A DNA stretch of 35,563 nt from Sporosarcina sp. D27 (GCF_000586555.1 NZ_AZUC01000008.1:1-35563); one strand, 5' to 3'. Counted from the first letter of the stretch, positions 1-8,359 are shown. The notes: generated by a model not told the origin, from the letters alone. A program made the numbers and translations.

Positions 1-3
1 CTC

Positions 4-90
4 TTATTTACGGACTATATGGTCTTGCGGGACTAACTGTTTGATTGTAAGCATCTCCGTCTGTTCCCGTTCTTTGATTTGATTCTTCAC
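4..90 (-). pseudogene. N-terminal remnant of an IS1182-type transposase
   Basis: The minus strand reads 28 residues from a GTG at 90 to a TAA at 4-6 and ends in MLTIKQLVPQDHIVRK. The pattern LVPQDHxVRK resembles the conserved start of IS1182/IS5-like transposases, where the frame normally continues into an Ile-Asp helix; here it stops at once. AGGTAAAGG lies upstream as a possible ribosome site. I read it as a decayed insertion-sequence fragment at the window edge. The match is from memory of the family pattern only and the fragment is short, so confidence is modest. Confidence 0.4.
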
Positions 91-124
91 CCTTATTTCC
101 TTTACCTCTTTTCAGGGAGATCCT

Positions 125-252
125 GTTGATTGTAGCGGAGAGTGGCGACTCCGGAGGGATTAGCGAAGCTCGAAGACCCTGGACTGAGCAAAGCGAGGGA
201 AGCGGCTGAGAGCAAGCCCCTCGGAAAGCGTCCGCTCGCAGCGGAAATCAAC
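125..252. repeat. 128-bp palindromic intergenic repeat (REP/MITE-like)
   Basis: The element starts GTTGATTGTAGCGG and ends AGCGGAAATCAAC, so its termini are inverted copies of each other. The interior is GC-richer than its surroundings and rich in short inverted segments (GCGACTCC, GAAGACCC, CAAAGCGAGG, GGAAAGCGTCC). I recognise the pattern as a dispersed intergenic repeat of Bacillaceae and Planococcaceae. It carries no gene. With the transposase remnant and the dtpT terminator it accounts for the gene-free stretch 91-365. Confidence 0.6.
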
Positions 253-274
253 TTTTCATAGTTAATTCTATTGT

Positions 275-328
275 AAAAGAAAAAGACTGTAGGCAAGCCC
301 CATGATTTCTGGAGTTTGTCTACAGTCT
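275..328 (-). terminator. Intrinsic terminator of dtpT
   Basis: On the minus strand AGACTGTAGACAA pairs with the left copy TTGCCTACAGTCT with one mismatch. An inner CAAACTCC / GGGGCTTG stem extends the hairpin, and a T-rich tract (TTTTTCTTTT) follows. It lies directly downstream of the dtpT stop. A second small hairpin, CGGTTTCC / GGAAACCG at about 331-351, sits between them but lacks a T-run. Confidence 0.75.
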
Positions 329-365
329 GACGGTTTCCTTAATGGAAACCGCCTTTGGATAATTT

Positions 366-1859
366 TTAATGAACACCCTTCATATAACGAGAAATGATAG
401 GTGAGATGAAGAATACAATGATTGAGAGCACGATTGCGACTCCACCGATAATACCGAAATACAGCATTTCGGTTTCTGCGGAATAGAATTTAACAAGCTG
501 TGCATTCAATGCCTGTGCCGCAGCGTTCGACAAGAACCAAAGGCTCATCGTTTGTGCAGTAAAAGCAGCAGGTGCAAGTTTTGTTGTTGCTGAAAGTCCG
601 ACCGGAGAAATACATAATTCACCGAGAACAAGTGTAAAGATACTTAGTGCTAACCAAATTGGGCTTACTAATGTATCTGTTCCGCTAAGCATGCCTGGTA
701 GCAAGATGACGATGAATGAAATACCGGCAAACAGCAATCCAAGCGAGAACTTGTGTGGAATTGAAGGCTGTCGGTCACCAAGTTTAACCCAAATCCATGC
801 AAAGACTGGTGCGAAAACGATGATGAATAATGGGTTTAATGATTGGAACCATGCAGGCGAAATGTGAATCCCTAAGAAATCCAAGTTTGTTCGTTTATCT
901 GCATACAACGCTAAAATCGTAGATCCTTGCTCAGCGATGGACCAGAACATAACAGCTGCTAAAAACAGCGGAATGTAAGCGAGTACCCGTGATTTTTCAA
1001 CAGATGTTGTTTTAGGACTGCGATACATGACAAAGAAATATGCTGCCGGAATGGCGAATCCGAGAATACCGACTAACGTTGTGAACGAATTCAAAGTTAG
1101 ATATCCGGTTGGAATTGCGATTGCAACTAGAATTGCTAATATAATAACTACAATTCCGACAATTTTGATCGTCTTTTTCTTCTCTGCAGGAGATAGTGGG
1201 TTTGCGACATAGGTTCCTGCGAGACCTAAGTTCTTTTTCTTTGTGATTACAAACATAACAAGACCAAGGAACATACCAAATGCAGCTACACTGAAACCTA
1301 AATGAAAGTTGTATTCAGTTCCAATAGTTCCAGCAGTTAGTGGTGCGATGAAGCTACCAAGGTTGATCCCCATATAAAAGATACTGAATCCAGCATCTTG
1401 GCGATTGTCACCTTCAGGGTAAATATCTCCAACCATGCTTGAAACGTTTGGCTTTAGTAATCCTGTACCTATAACAATTAGAATCATGGAAATAATGAGC
1501 ATTTGAAGATTTCCTGGGAAAGAGAGGGCGATGTGCCCGAGCATTATGAAAATTCCGCCTATAAAGACAGAACGCGAGGTACCGAATACTCTGTCCGCCA
1601 ACCACCCACCAATGACCCCTGACATGTAGACGAGTGAACCATAAAGCGAAACAATTGCAAGTGCGGTTCCTTGGTCAAGTCCTAGACCGCCTTTTGATAC
1701 TTCGTAATACATATAGAAAACGAGAATAGCCCGCATCCCGTAGTAAGAAAAGCGCTCCCAAAATTCTGTGAAGAACAAAGAGAACAATCCTTTAGGATGA
1801 CCGAAGAAGCCTTTTTGCGGGACGCTAGCGACGATTTCCTTTTTTGACAGCTGTGACAT
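366..1859 (-). CDS. dtpT: POT-family di/tripeptide:proton symporter
   Basis: A 497-residue integral membrane protein of the proton-dependent oligopeptide transporter (PTR2/POT) family, which imports di- and tripeptides across the cytoplasmic membrane. The signature ExxERFxYYG is at residues 32-41 (EFWERFSYYG). The second family motif, GDNRQDAGFSIFYMGINLG, follows at about residues 150-168. The rest is about 12-14 hydrophobic segments with a central hydrophilic stretch near residue 225. Length is typical. The ATG is preceded by AAAGGAGG at good spacing. The gene is monocistronic with its own terminator and points away from the ABC-F gene, so the two promoters are divergent. Confidence 0.93.
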   Translation of the reverse strand: MSQLSKKEIVASVPQKGFFGHPKGLFSLFFTEFWERFSYYGMRAILVFYMYYEVSKGGLGLDQGTALAIVSLYGSLVYMSGVIGGWLADRVFGTSRSVFIGGIFIMLGHIALSFPGNLQMLIISMILIVIGTGLLKPNVSSMVGDIYPEGDNRQDAGFSIFYMGINLGSFIAPLTAGTIGTEYNFHLGFSVAAFGMFLGLVMFVITKKKNLGLAGTYVANPLSPAEKKKTIKIVGIVVIILAILVAIAIPTGYLTLNSFTTLVGILGFAIPAAYFFVMYRSPKTTSVEKSRVLAYIPLFLAAVMFWSIAEQGSTILALYADKRTNLDFLGIHISPAWFQSLNPLFIIVFAPVFAWIWVKLGDRQPSIPHKFSLGLLFAGISFIVILLPGMLSGTDTLVSPIWLALSIFTLVLGELCISPVGLSATTKLAPAAFTAQTMSLWFLSNAAAQALNAQLVKFYSAETEMLYFGIIGGVAIVLSIIVFFISPIISRYMKGVH

Positions 1860-1892
1860 TAAAAATCCTCCTTTTATCTATGAAGAACATAG

Positions 1893-1909
1893 TACCACTT
1901 TTAGTGGTA
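1893..1909. promoter_or_regulatory. Perfect 7-bp inverted repeat upstream of dtpT
   Basis: TACCACT-TTT-AGTGGTA lies about 35 bp upstream of the dtpT start, in the 301-bp divergent region 1860-2160. It could be an operator or a small leader hairpin for dtpT. No convincing sigma-A promoter pair could be assigned for either divergent gene, and I see nothing else in this region beyond AT-rich sequence. Confidence 0.3.
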
Positions 1910-2160
1910 GTCTGAAAATAATATATTCTAAAAAAAAATAAGTCTTATAATGCTGATTTACTTGACTTTTATGTTTGTTTGAATAGCGGGAATTGATTTT
2001 GAAATTATTTTAGGATTATAAATTCCTGGGTTTACACTCTGTTTTCATATATACCCCGATAAGAATCAGTTGTAACACTTTAACAACAAGGCTTATCCTA
2101 CAAAAGAGTAAGAAGATAAGGTATTATGAAAACAGCAGGTTATAGAATGGAAGTGTTGTC

Positions 2161-4059
2161 ATGAGTCAAATGATTATTGAAAACCTCACAAAAACGGTAG
2201 GTGAGAAAACGTTATTTAGCGCAATAGATTTCACCATAACGTCAGGAGAAAAAACTGGCTTGCTTGGCATAAATGGAACGGGAAAGTCGACGCTGCTTGC
2301 GATTATCGCCGGTACCGAAGATGCAGATACAATATCAAAGGATCATCCAAATAATTATCGAATCGCTTATTTGCCACAAGACCCAATAATAGATCCGACT
2401 TTAACTGTAATGGAAGCCGTATTCCAAAGTGATGCTCCCATCATTAGATTGAACCTGAATTATGAGCACGCTTTACAAGCGCTCACTGAAAATCCGGATA
2501 TAGAACAAAATCAAGCGCATTTTGCAAAGTATCAATCGCAGATGGACGAGCAAAATGCGTGGGACATTAATACCCAAGCAAGAATGATTCTATCTAAGCT
2601 TGGAATTGAGACATACGACAAAAAAATGAGTGAACTTTCCGGTGGCCAACGAAAGCGTGTGATGCTGGCGAAAACCCTTATTGAACCAGCGGACCTTCTA
2701 CTCCTAGATGAGCCGACCAACCATTTGGATGTTGCCTCAATCACCTGGTTGCAAGACTTCATCAAGAATTTGTCTGGTGCGGTATTATTCGTCACGCACG
2801 ATCGCTATTTCTTGGATGCAATTTCAACTTCTATTTTTGAACTTGCGGATAAGACGTTATATGCCCATAAAGGCAACTACGGTGATTATATTGAAGCGAA
2901 AGCGCTTCGAGAGGAAATGAACGCTGCAACAGAAGATAAGCTTAAAAACCGGTATCGTTCCGAGTTGAAATGGATTAGACGCGGCGCCAAAGCACGTTCT
3001 ACAAAACAGAAAGCGCGAATTGGAAGATTTGAAGAACTTGAACAGAAAGTGAAAAGAGGGACAGTGAAAGAAGAGATGGACGCTGGGCTTAAAACTTCAC
3101 GATTAGGAAAAAAAGTACTTGAAGCTAAAAGTATTTCTAAAGCGTTCAACGGCAAATTCGTTATCCATCAGTTTTCTACGCTTCTTCAATCAGGAGATCG
3201 CATTGCAATTGTAGGACCAAATGGTGCTGGGAAAACAACGTTAGTCAATATGTTAGACGGCATATTGGAACCCGACGAGGGAATCATCGAACGAGGAACG
3301 ACGGTTAAAATTGCGTATTTCAAACAGCATTTACCGGAAATGCAAGGAAAACAACGCATCATTGAATACATTCGGGAGACTTCCAATGATATCGAAGATG
3401 GAGAGGGGAACCGGATTTCTGCTTCCCAAATGCTGGAACGCTTTTTATTCCCGGCATCTGCTCACGGGACACCTATAGGAAAACTTTCGGGAGGCGAGCG
3501 AAAGCGCCTGTATTTACTGAAGTTACTAATGGAACAACCAAATGTCCTGTTACTGGATGAACCGACAAACGATCTGGACTTGGAAACGTTATCAGTTCTT
3601 GAAACGTTTATAGATACTTTTCCGGGAGTCGTTTTGACGATTTCTCACGACAGGTTCTTCTTGGACCGAACGTCAACGAAACTTTGGGTACTTGACGGAA
3701 AAGGAAATATAGAGACAGTTATCATGTCGTACACGGATTATTTAGAGAGCGAACGTTTCAAGGAAACTCCAAAACAGGTCACTGAATCGATTGAGACTGA
3801 AGAGAAAACTACTGAACATGTAAATGAAAAATCCATCAAGAAGAAACCGACTTATAAAGAAAAACGCGAATGGGAGACCATTGAAAAAGAAATTGAAGAA
3901 ACTGAGGAAGCTATCGGTACCACGGAAACGGAAATGAGTACGTGTGGTTCGGATTATGATAAGTTAAGTGATTTGACAAAAAAACTGAACGAGCTCAATG
4001 AAAGATACGAATACTTAATAGAACGATGGTCGATTTTAGAAGAATTGATGGAACCTTAA
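2161..4059 (+). CDS. yfmR: ABC-F family ATPase, YfmR/Uup-like
   Basis: A soluble 632-residue twin-ATPase of the ABC-F class, without membrane domains; such proteins bind the ribosomal E site. The first ATPase has Walker A GINGTGKST (36-44), signature LSGGQRKR (159-166) and Walker B LLLLDEPTNHLD (179-190). The second has GPNGAGKTT (352-360), LSGGERKR (442-449) and DEPTND (from 466). The linker between them is highly charged (Lys/Arg-rich, about 250-300). The C-terminal 85 residues are a Lys/Glu coiled coil, which favours YfmR/Uup over the shorter ABC-F types. The ribosome site is weak (GGAAG). Fifteen bases separate it from cvfC, suggesting cotranscription. Confidence 0.88.
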   Translation: MSQMIIENLTKTVGEKTLFSAIDFTITSGEKTGLLGINGTGKSTLLAIIAGTEDADTISKDHPNNYRIAYLPQDPIIDPTLTVMEAVFQSDAPIIRLNLNYEHALQALTENPDIEQNQAHFAKYQSQMDEQNAWDINTQARMILSKLGIETYDKKMSELSGGQRKRVMLAKTLIEPADLLLLDEPTNHLDVASITWLQDFIKNLSGAVLFVTHDRYFLDAISTSIFELADKTLYAHKGNYGDYIEAKALREEMNAATEDKLKNRYRSELKWIRRGAKARSTKQKARIGRFEELEQKVKRGTVKEEMDAGLKTSRLGKKVLEAKSISKAFNGKFVIHQFSTLLQSGDRIAIVGPNGAGKTTLVNMLDGILEPDEGIIERGTTVKIAYFKQHLPEMQGKQRIIEYIRETSNDIEDGEGNRISASQMLERFLFPASAHGTPIGKLSGGERKRLYLLKLLMEQPNVLLLDEPTNDLDLETLSVLETFIDTFPGVVLTISHDRFFLDRTSTKLWVLDGKGNIETVIMSYTDYLESERFKETPKQVTESIETEEKTTEHVNEKSIKKKPTYKEKREWETIEKEIEETEEAIGTTETEMSTCGSDYDKLSDLTKKLNELNERYEYLIERWSILEELMEP

Positions 4060-4074
4060 AGGAGGTAGCAAGTA

Positions 4075-5202
4075 ATGAATATTGTATCGATTGAACCTAC
4101 ACCAAGCCCGAATTCGATGAAAATTGTTCTTGATACTGAACTCCCGATGTTGGAAACACACAACTATAAAAAAGAAGATGCTGCATCAGCTCCAGAACCC
4201 GTAGCTCAACTATTACAAATTAAAGGGATCAAAGGGATTTATCACGTCATGAACTTCATGGCGATTGAACGAGCTGGAAATGTCCAATGGGAAACTATCT
4301 TAGCGGAAGTTCGTAACGTTTTCAGTGAGGGGAGTTCAGAACAGACTGAGGATGAGTCAGAAGCGACGGAGCATTTTGGCGAAGTCTATGTCCACGTCCA
4401 AACCTATAAGGAGATCCCGCTTCAGGTTAAAGTTTTCGATAGCGAGAGTGAACAGCGGTTTCCGTTAAGTGAGCGTTTCGTGGAAGCAATGGAGAAGGTT
4501 CATAGCGCTGAAGTCGAGAATTATATCCTTCTTCGCAAGTGGGCGGATTACGGAATCCGCTATGGCAGTAAAGAAGAAATAGGAGAAACTGTCGTGAAAG
4601 AAGTGGAAGCAGCTTATTCTGAGGACCGCTTGTCTGCAATTGTGACCAGTTCGCTTCAAGGAAATATACAAGGTTCCTTCGGCCGTAAGAAGGTTTCGTT
4701 ATCTGACTTTGAAACAGATGAGTGGGAAACACGTTTCCGGTTACTCGACCAAATGGAAGATCCGACAATAGACGACTTACCATTGCTCGATCGTGCATTA
4801 ACTGATGAAAAAATGTCAATCAGACGACTAGCTGCTGTTTATTTAGGAATGATTGAGTCGCTTGAAGTCGTTCCATACATCGAGAAAGCATTACAGGACA
4901 AAAGCTGGGCGGTACGACGGACAGCAGGCGATTGTATGAGTGATCTTGGATTTCCTGAATTTGAACATGCTGCGATGGTCTTGTTAAAGGACAAAAACAA
5001 ACTCGTGCGCTGGCGTGCAGCGATGTTCTTGTATGAAACAGGAACAGAAGAATCATTACCTGCACTCCGGGAAGCAGCTGAAGACCTAGAATTTGAAGTG
5101 AAATTGCAAATCAAAATGGCAATTGAGCGTATTGAAGAAGGCGAAGATGCAAAAGGGTCCATTTGGAAACAGATGACGGAATTGAGAAGCTCTTCTAATT
5201 GA
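4075..5202 (+). CDS. cvfC: Conserved virulence factor C family protein (Nfu N-domain + HEAT repeats)
   Basis: A 375-residue protein called ypgR in Bacillus subtilis. The N-terminus (MNIVSIEPTPSPNSMKIVL, about 1-95) matches the Nfu/NifU N-terminal scaffold domain, without the Fe-S-binding CxxC domain of true Nfu. The C-terminal 140 residues contain HEAT-like helical repeats, for example LAAVYLGMIESLEVVPYIEK followed by KSWAVRRTAGDCMSDLG and LVRWRAAMFLYETG. A strong AAGGAGG precedes the ATG. In staphylococci the homologue affects virulence gene expression; the biochemical role is not established. It probably shares a transcript with the ABC-F gene and ends at the bidirectional terminator near 5330. 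Confidence 0.85.
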   Translation: MNIVSIEPTPSPNSMKIVLDTELPMLETHNYKKEDAASAPEPVAQLLQIKGIKGIYHVMNFMAIERAGNVQWETILAEVRNVFSEGSSEQTEDESEATEHFGEVYVHVQTYKEIPLQVKVFDSESEQRFPLSERFVEAMEKVHSAEVENYILLRKWADYGIRYGSKEEIGETVVKEVEAAYSEDRLSAIVTSSLQGNIQGSFGRKKVSLSDFETDEWETRFRLLDQMEDPTIDDLPLLDRALTDEKMSIRRLAAVYLGMIESLEVVPYIEKALQDKSWAVRRTAGDCMSDLGFPEFEHAAMVLLKDKNKLVRWRAAMFLYETGTEESLPALREAAEDLEFEVKLQIKMAIERIEEGEDAKGSIWKQMTELRSSSN

Positions 5203-5306
5203 TGGATGATAGCTATAGAAAGTAAACAGCATTTAACCGATAAAATGTGTCGGAAATCCATTTTTATAATCGCATTGCCGGTAGCAAACTCCGAGTAACT
5301 TTATAA

Positions 5307-5353
5307 TAAAAGCAGTGCCTACTGATGAAAATTCAGTAGACACTGCTTTTTTT
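5307..5353. terminator. Bidirectional intrinsic terminator between cvfC and the convergent gene
   Basis: AAAAGCAGTG-CC-TACTGA, a 7-nt loop, then TCAGTA-GA-CACTGCTTTTTTT. The stem has one internal 2x2 mismatch. There is a T-run on the plus side and TTTTATTAT on the minus side, so it can stop both convergent transcripts. It overlaps the stop codon of the minus-strand gene. Confidence 0.85.
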
Positions 5354-6005
5354 ATGCATGTGTTGGTATTTCCGGGAATGTAACGATCAGTTTGCCTTCG
5401 TTTGAGACGATTTCTGCAATCGTGGTTTCAAACAGGTAAGGACTGTCCGCGTCGTCCTGCTTCTGGACATTTTCATACTCGTTTTTAACAGCGAGTATCG
5501 GGAATGTGACAGGAACCGAGCGTCCGCGAACTATTGTCTTAATAGTACCCATTAGGAGGAGTTCTTTATGAGAGGCTCCGAAACATAAACTTCCGGATAC
5601 GCGACGATTTTTTCCACTATGAATCTGAATTCCTTGAAGAAGTGAAATTAAGCAAAGTAATACATCACTGACTGCGCCAATCTCCAACTTGTCGAAACCG
5701 TTGTCTGTGAAATAATGGTTAAGTCCATTTCGGATTTCCTTGAAAGAAAAAAGAAGTTGGATTTTCTCTTTCGGTCCCCCTGAACCAAGTCGACTAATGA
5801 CGTCATGGGCACGATCGAAATAGGATTTAACTGAGTTCGCATCTGAATCACGCATTGTTACAAGTTCTTTTAGCACAAACAAAACATCAAACCTAGCATC
5901 GGTACCTGCTAGAGTTAAAAAGCCGAGTACATCTTTTTCGTCAAAGTTTCTTTGTGTGAAGCGTTGGTAATAATAAGCATTGAGTTGTTGGTGTTTAATA
6001 TCCAT
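5352..6005 (-). CDS. Unrecognised 217-residue soluble protein
   Basis: I do not recognise the family. The frame is open further upstream, but ATG at 6005 (MDIKHQQLNAYYYQRF) is preceded by AAGGAG at seven bases and is the best start. There is no signal peptide or membrane segment. The N-terminal half looks helical, with a segment reading KEIRNGLNHYFTDNGFDKLE. The C-terminal half looks beta-rich and ends LIVTFPEIPTHA. Composition matches the host. It is a single-gene unit convergent with cvfC and divergent from brxA, sharing the bidirectional terminator. It is probably a lineage-conserved protein of unknown function. Confidence 0.75.
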   Translation of the reverse strand: MDIKHQQLNAYYYQRFTQRNFDEKDVLGFLTLAGTDARFDVLFVLKELVTMRDSDANSVKSYFDRAHDVISRLGSGGPKEKIQLLFSFKEIRNGLNHYFTDNGFDKLEIGAVSDVLLCLISLLQGIQIHSGKNRRVSGSLCFGASHKELLLMGTIKTIVRGRSVPVTFPILAVKNEYENVQKQDDADSPYLFETTIAEIVSNEGKLIVTFPEIPTHA

Positions 6006-6164
6006 GAAAATTCTCCTTGCGTGTAAAGTCTGTATGTAGTGTATCACAGGTAGAGACTTTCTGGTTTCAAATGCAGTTCGTTTTCATTCGCGAGTTTTCC
6101 ATGTAAAATAGGAATGAGCGGTGTTTGCCTAGAGCACCACAGATCATGGAGGAGGCTATTTACT

Positions 6165-6602
6165 ATGAATGCTTATGAGGAATACATGCAAGGTATTGTT
6201 CAACCAATGCGTCAAGAATTAGTTGCTAGTGGCTTTACAGAGCTACTAACGGAAGAAGATGTGGAATCTGTGATGGAAGGACATAGAGGAACTGCACTCG
6301 TCGTCATTAATTCAGTATGTGGTTGTGCCGCTGGACTTGCTAGGCCTGCTGTCCGTGAAGCGTTAAGCCAAGTGGATCAGCAACCAGACCACTTATTTAC
6401 CGTATTTGCAGGGCAGGAAAAAGCAGCAACAGCCCAAATGCGTAATTACTTTCCTGAAGTACCACCAAGTTCACCTTCCATAGCAATTGTAAAGAATGGC
6501 GAACTTGCATACTTCATACCACGTGAACAGATTGAAGGATTTGAAATGGAACAAGTAAGAGATCACTTGACGGGTGCTCTTAACCAAGTCGCTGAGTCGT
6601 GA
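6165..6602 (+). CDS. brxA: Bacilliredoxin BrxA (YphP family)
   Basis: A 145-residue cytosolic thiol-disulfide protein of the BrxA/BrxB family, which removes bacillithiol from S-bacillithiolated proteins. The active-site motif CGC is at residues 52-54 (NSVCGCAAGLARPA). The N-terminus MNAYEEYMQGIVQPMRQEL is characteristic, and length equals the family norm. ATG 6165 is chosen over the longer open frame because GGAGGAGG precedes it at suitable spacing. The last bases overlap the GTG of ypiP (GTGA), so translation is probably coupled. Gene order with ypiP and ypjP matches the yphP region of B. subtilis, which favours BrxA over BrxB. Confidence 0.9.
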   Translation: MNAYEEYMQGIVQPMRQELVASGFTELLTEEDVESVMEGHRGTALVVINSVCGCAAGLARPAVREALSQVDQQPDHLFTVFAGQEKAATAQMRNYFPEVPPSSPSIAIVKNGELAYFIPREQIEGFEMEQVRDHLTGALNQVAES

Positions 6603-7381
6603 AACGCGTCCTGATTACAACCTCTGGACGTCCGGATGAGGTAACAGAAACTCGTGCATTCGCTGCGGAACAAGCGCTCGGTTACGCGCGAATTCCACGC
6701 AACAAACGTTCAGTGAAAAATCTCATGGCAACCAATTCGAGCGACCTCCTTGTAGTTGGAAAAGAACGTTATGAGTTGTACAGACAGACAATGAGTGAAC
6801 CTTTTTTCTTTCATCCAGATACGGCTGCGTTTCGTCTGAAGCGTTTGCTAAAAGGGGAAACAGACCCACTCGTTGAAATGTGTCAGTTAGAACCGGGTAA
6901 CTCATTTTTAGATTGCACGCTTGGTTTAGCGACAGATTGTATTGTGGCATCTTTTGCAGTGGGAGCTACAGGTATAGTAAAGGGGATTGAGGTAGATCCT
7001 GATGTCGCCTTCATCACCGCAACAGGATTGACACAGTTTCAACCAAAATTCCAAGAATTGAAGGAAGCGATGCGTAGGATTTCTGTAGTACAGGATTCAG
7101 CATCTGTATTTTTAAAGGGGCAACCTGATCATTCATGGGATGTGGTCTATTTAGATCCGATGTTCTCTCAAACGATCTCTGAGTCAATAAGCTTTGCACC
7201 GCTGCGACATGTAGGGGTTCATGGAAGTCTTACAGAGGAGTGGGTTTCCGAAGCGAGACGTGTTGCTAGGAAACGAGTTGTAGTGAAAGCGCATTTTAAC
7301 GATCCGGTCTTTGAACAATTCGGTTTTACGCAAATTATAAGGCACAATACGAAGTTCCATTTCGGATTTATAGAAAAATAA
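6599..7381 (+). CDS. ypiP: SAM-dependent methyltransferase YpiP (RsmJ-like)
   Basis: A 260-residue class I methyltransferase. The SAM-binding loop is DCTLGLATD (105-113), followed by the acidic strand end GIEVD, and the motif IV position reads DPMF (186-189), close to the DPPF/DPMF of rRNA guanine methyltransferases such as RsmJ. It is therefore probably a nucleic-acid methyltransferase; the substrate cannot be read from sequence. It starts at GTG overlapping the brxA stop. A strong terminator follows directly. Confidence 0.82.
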   Translation: MKRVLITTSGRPDEVTETRAFAAEQALGYARIPRNKRSVKNLMATNSSDLLVVGKERYELYRQTMSEPFFFHPDTAAFRLKRLLKGETDPLVEMCQLEPGNSFLDCTLGLATDCIVASFAVGATGIVKGIEVDPDVAFITATGLTQFQPKFQELKEAMRRISVVQDSASVFLKGQPDHSWDVVYLDPMFSQTISESISFAPLRHVGVHGSLTEEWVSEARRVARKRVVVKAHFNDPVFEQFGFTQIIRHNTKFHFGFIEK

Positions 7382-7420
7382 AAAGCCAATCGGTCTCGTT
7401 AGAAACCGATTGGCTTTTTT
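7381..7420. terminator. Terminator of ypiP, usable in both directions
   Basis: AAAAGCCAATCGGT, loop, ACCGATTGGCTTTTTT: a 12-bp stem with a T-run on the plus strand and a matching T-run on the minus strand (GGCTTTTTATTT). It also ends the small minus-strand gene at 7424-7501. Confidence 0.9.
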
Positions 7421-7423
7421 GAA

Positions 7424-7501
7424 TTAGTGCGTAAAATTTAGTGAACTTAAGTATAGGACGAATACCAGCATTCCGATTCCGGCGATTAATTGAACATCCA
7501 T
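7424..7501 (-). CDS. 25-residue hydrophobic peptide
   Basis: The frame reads MDVQLIAGIGMLVFVLYLSSLNFTH, one membrane segment with almost no charged residues. The ATG is preceded by a textbook AAGGAGG at eight bases, and the gene ends three bases before the shared bidirectional terminator. That combination supports real translation despite the length. It lies between ypiP and ypjP on the opposite strand. No family is recognised; a small membrane-associated peptide is the only inference I can support. Confidence 0.6.
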   Translation of the reverse strand: MDVQLIAGIGMLVFVLYLSSLNFTH

Positions 7502-7642
7502 CTGAGTAACCTCCTTAAAAAACATACACGAACTCTAAAGTTTATTGTACAATGAAATTAGAAAAGAAGGAACCTTTTCGGTTATTTTTCGTACTGTTCA
7601 GAAAGCGGTTGTTTAAAAATACATAATTGTAGGTGATGGGAT

Positions 7643-8239
7643 ATGAAAAAATGGTTACAGCAACTGATGATCATATCAGTCGCATTCGTGACATTTGGTG
7701 TCATTTCTCCGAGTCATGAAATCTGGTCAACGCTTCATGATAAGGAAGATGTAAAAGAAACTGACCAACCTCAGCATACAACGCAGTATGCCGTTCATTT
7801 CGATGATCCGTATTTTAATAGACTGAATGCTACTGAAAATTATCTTACTGAAGAAGACCTTGTAAGTGGTGCACACACACTCGCATTCACAAAATTCGGT
7901 TCAAGAATCGGCCCGATTATTGAAGATGAATTCGACGATGTGATTTTCCCACAAATCGAGCAAGTCATTCGTGAAAAAATTGGTGAACATATACAGATGA
8001 ATCGGAAATTAGCTATTTCAGAACACCCCTCTGGCGGTACGGCTGAAAAAATATTTAATATTAAAGATGTAGATGCAGATAAAAATTTGCTTCTTTTCCA
8101 CGTGAGAACCGAGAAGCGTCCGCAAGATGGGTACTTCTTCAACTTCCATTACCATCTACCTGAAGACGATTATCAAACACATCACACTCTTGGAGATGTC
8201 TACTGGTCAAAAAACACACCACCGAAGTGGATGTCCTAA
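7643..8239 (+). CDS. ypjP: YpjP-like membrane-anchored protein; 3' end is the prophage integration site
   Basis: A 198-residue protein with one N-terminal hydrophobic segment (about residues 6-25, MKKWLQQLMIISVAFVTFGV) that would anchor an extracytoplasmic domain. Family function is unknown. Synteny with B. subtilis (ypiP, ypjP, then thyB and dfrA) supports the name. The last codons, NTPPKWMS, lie inside attL. Bases downstream of the crossover are prophage-derived and restore the frame; the displaced original end, reading PPKWLS, is in attR at 25911. The gene is thus intact with a Leu-to-Met swap at the penultimate residue. Its native terminator was also displaced (see 25899-25939). Confidence 0.85.
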   Translation: MKKWLQQLMIISVAFVTFGVISPSHEIWSTLHDKEDVKETDQPQHTTQYAVHFDDPYFNRLNATENYLTEEDLVSGAHTLAFTKFGSRIGPIIEDEFDDVIFPQIEQVIREKIGEHIQMNRKLAISEHPSGGTAEKIFNIKDVDADKNLLLFHVRTEKRPQDGYFFNFHYHLPEDDYQTHHTLGDVYWSKNTPPKWMS

Positions 8240-8240
8240 C
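8201..8240 (+). other. attL: left prophage junction in the 3' end of ypjP
   Basis: This 40-bp stretch matches 25881-25920 with three mismatches (8204, 8221, 8231). The longest identical block is GGTCAAAAAACACACC (8205-8220), the likely strand-exchange region. The 8221 difference is silent in ypjP (CCA/CCG) and the 8231 difference changes Leu to Met. The position beside the integrase gene is standard for a tyrosine-recombinase element. Confidence 0.88.
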
Positions 8241-8266
8241 ACTCGCATAAAAAGCGAGTGTTTTTT
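8240..8266 (+). terminator. Prophage-supplied terminator for ypjP
   Basis: CACTCGC, a 7-nt A-rich loop, GCGAGTG, then TTTTTT, starting one base after the ypjP stop. It lies on the prophage side of attL and so replaces the host terminator separated from ypjP by integration. Confidence 0.88.
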
Positions 8267-8359
8267 CTTTGCATAAACATTGATTTACCAACGTTTTTAC
8301 ATTGTTTTGATTACTGATTCCGCTTGAATTTAGTTGTTTGGAAAGAGGGCGATTTATCG

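Noticed and set aside
8205..8240. tRNA gene at the integration site
   Set aside because: The duplicated sequence is the 3' end of ypjP plus part of its terminator; no tRNA-like cloverleaf is present, and none was noticed elsewhere in the window.
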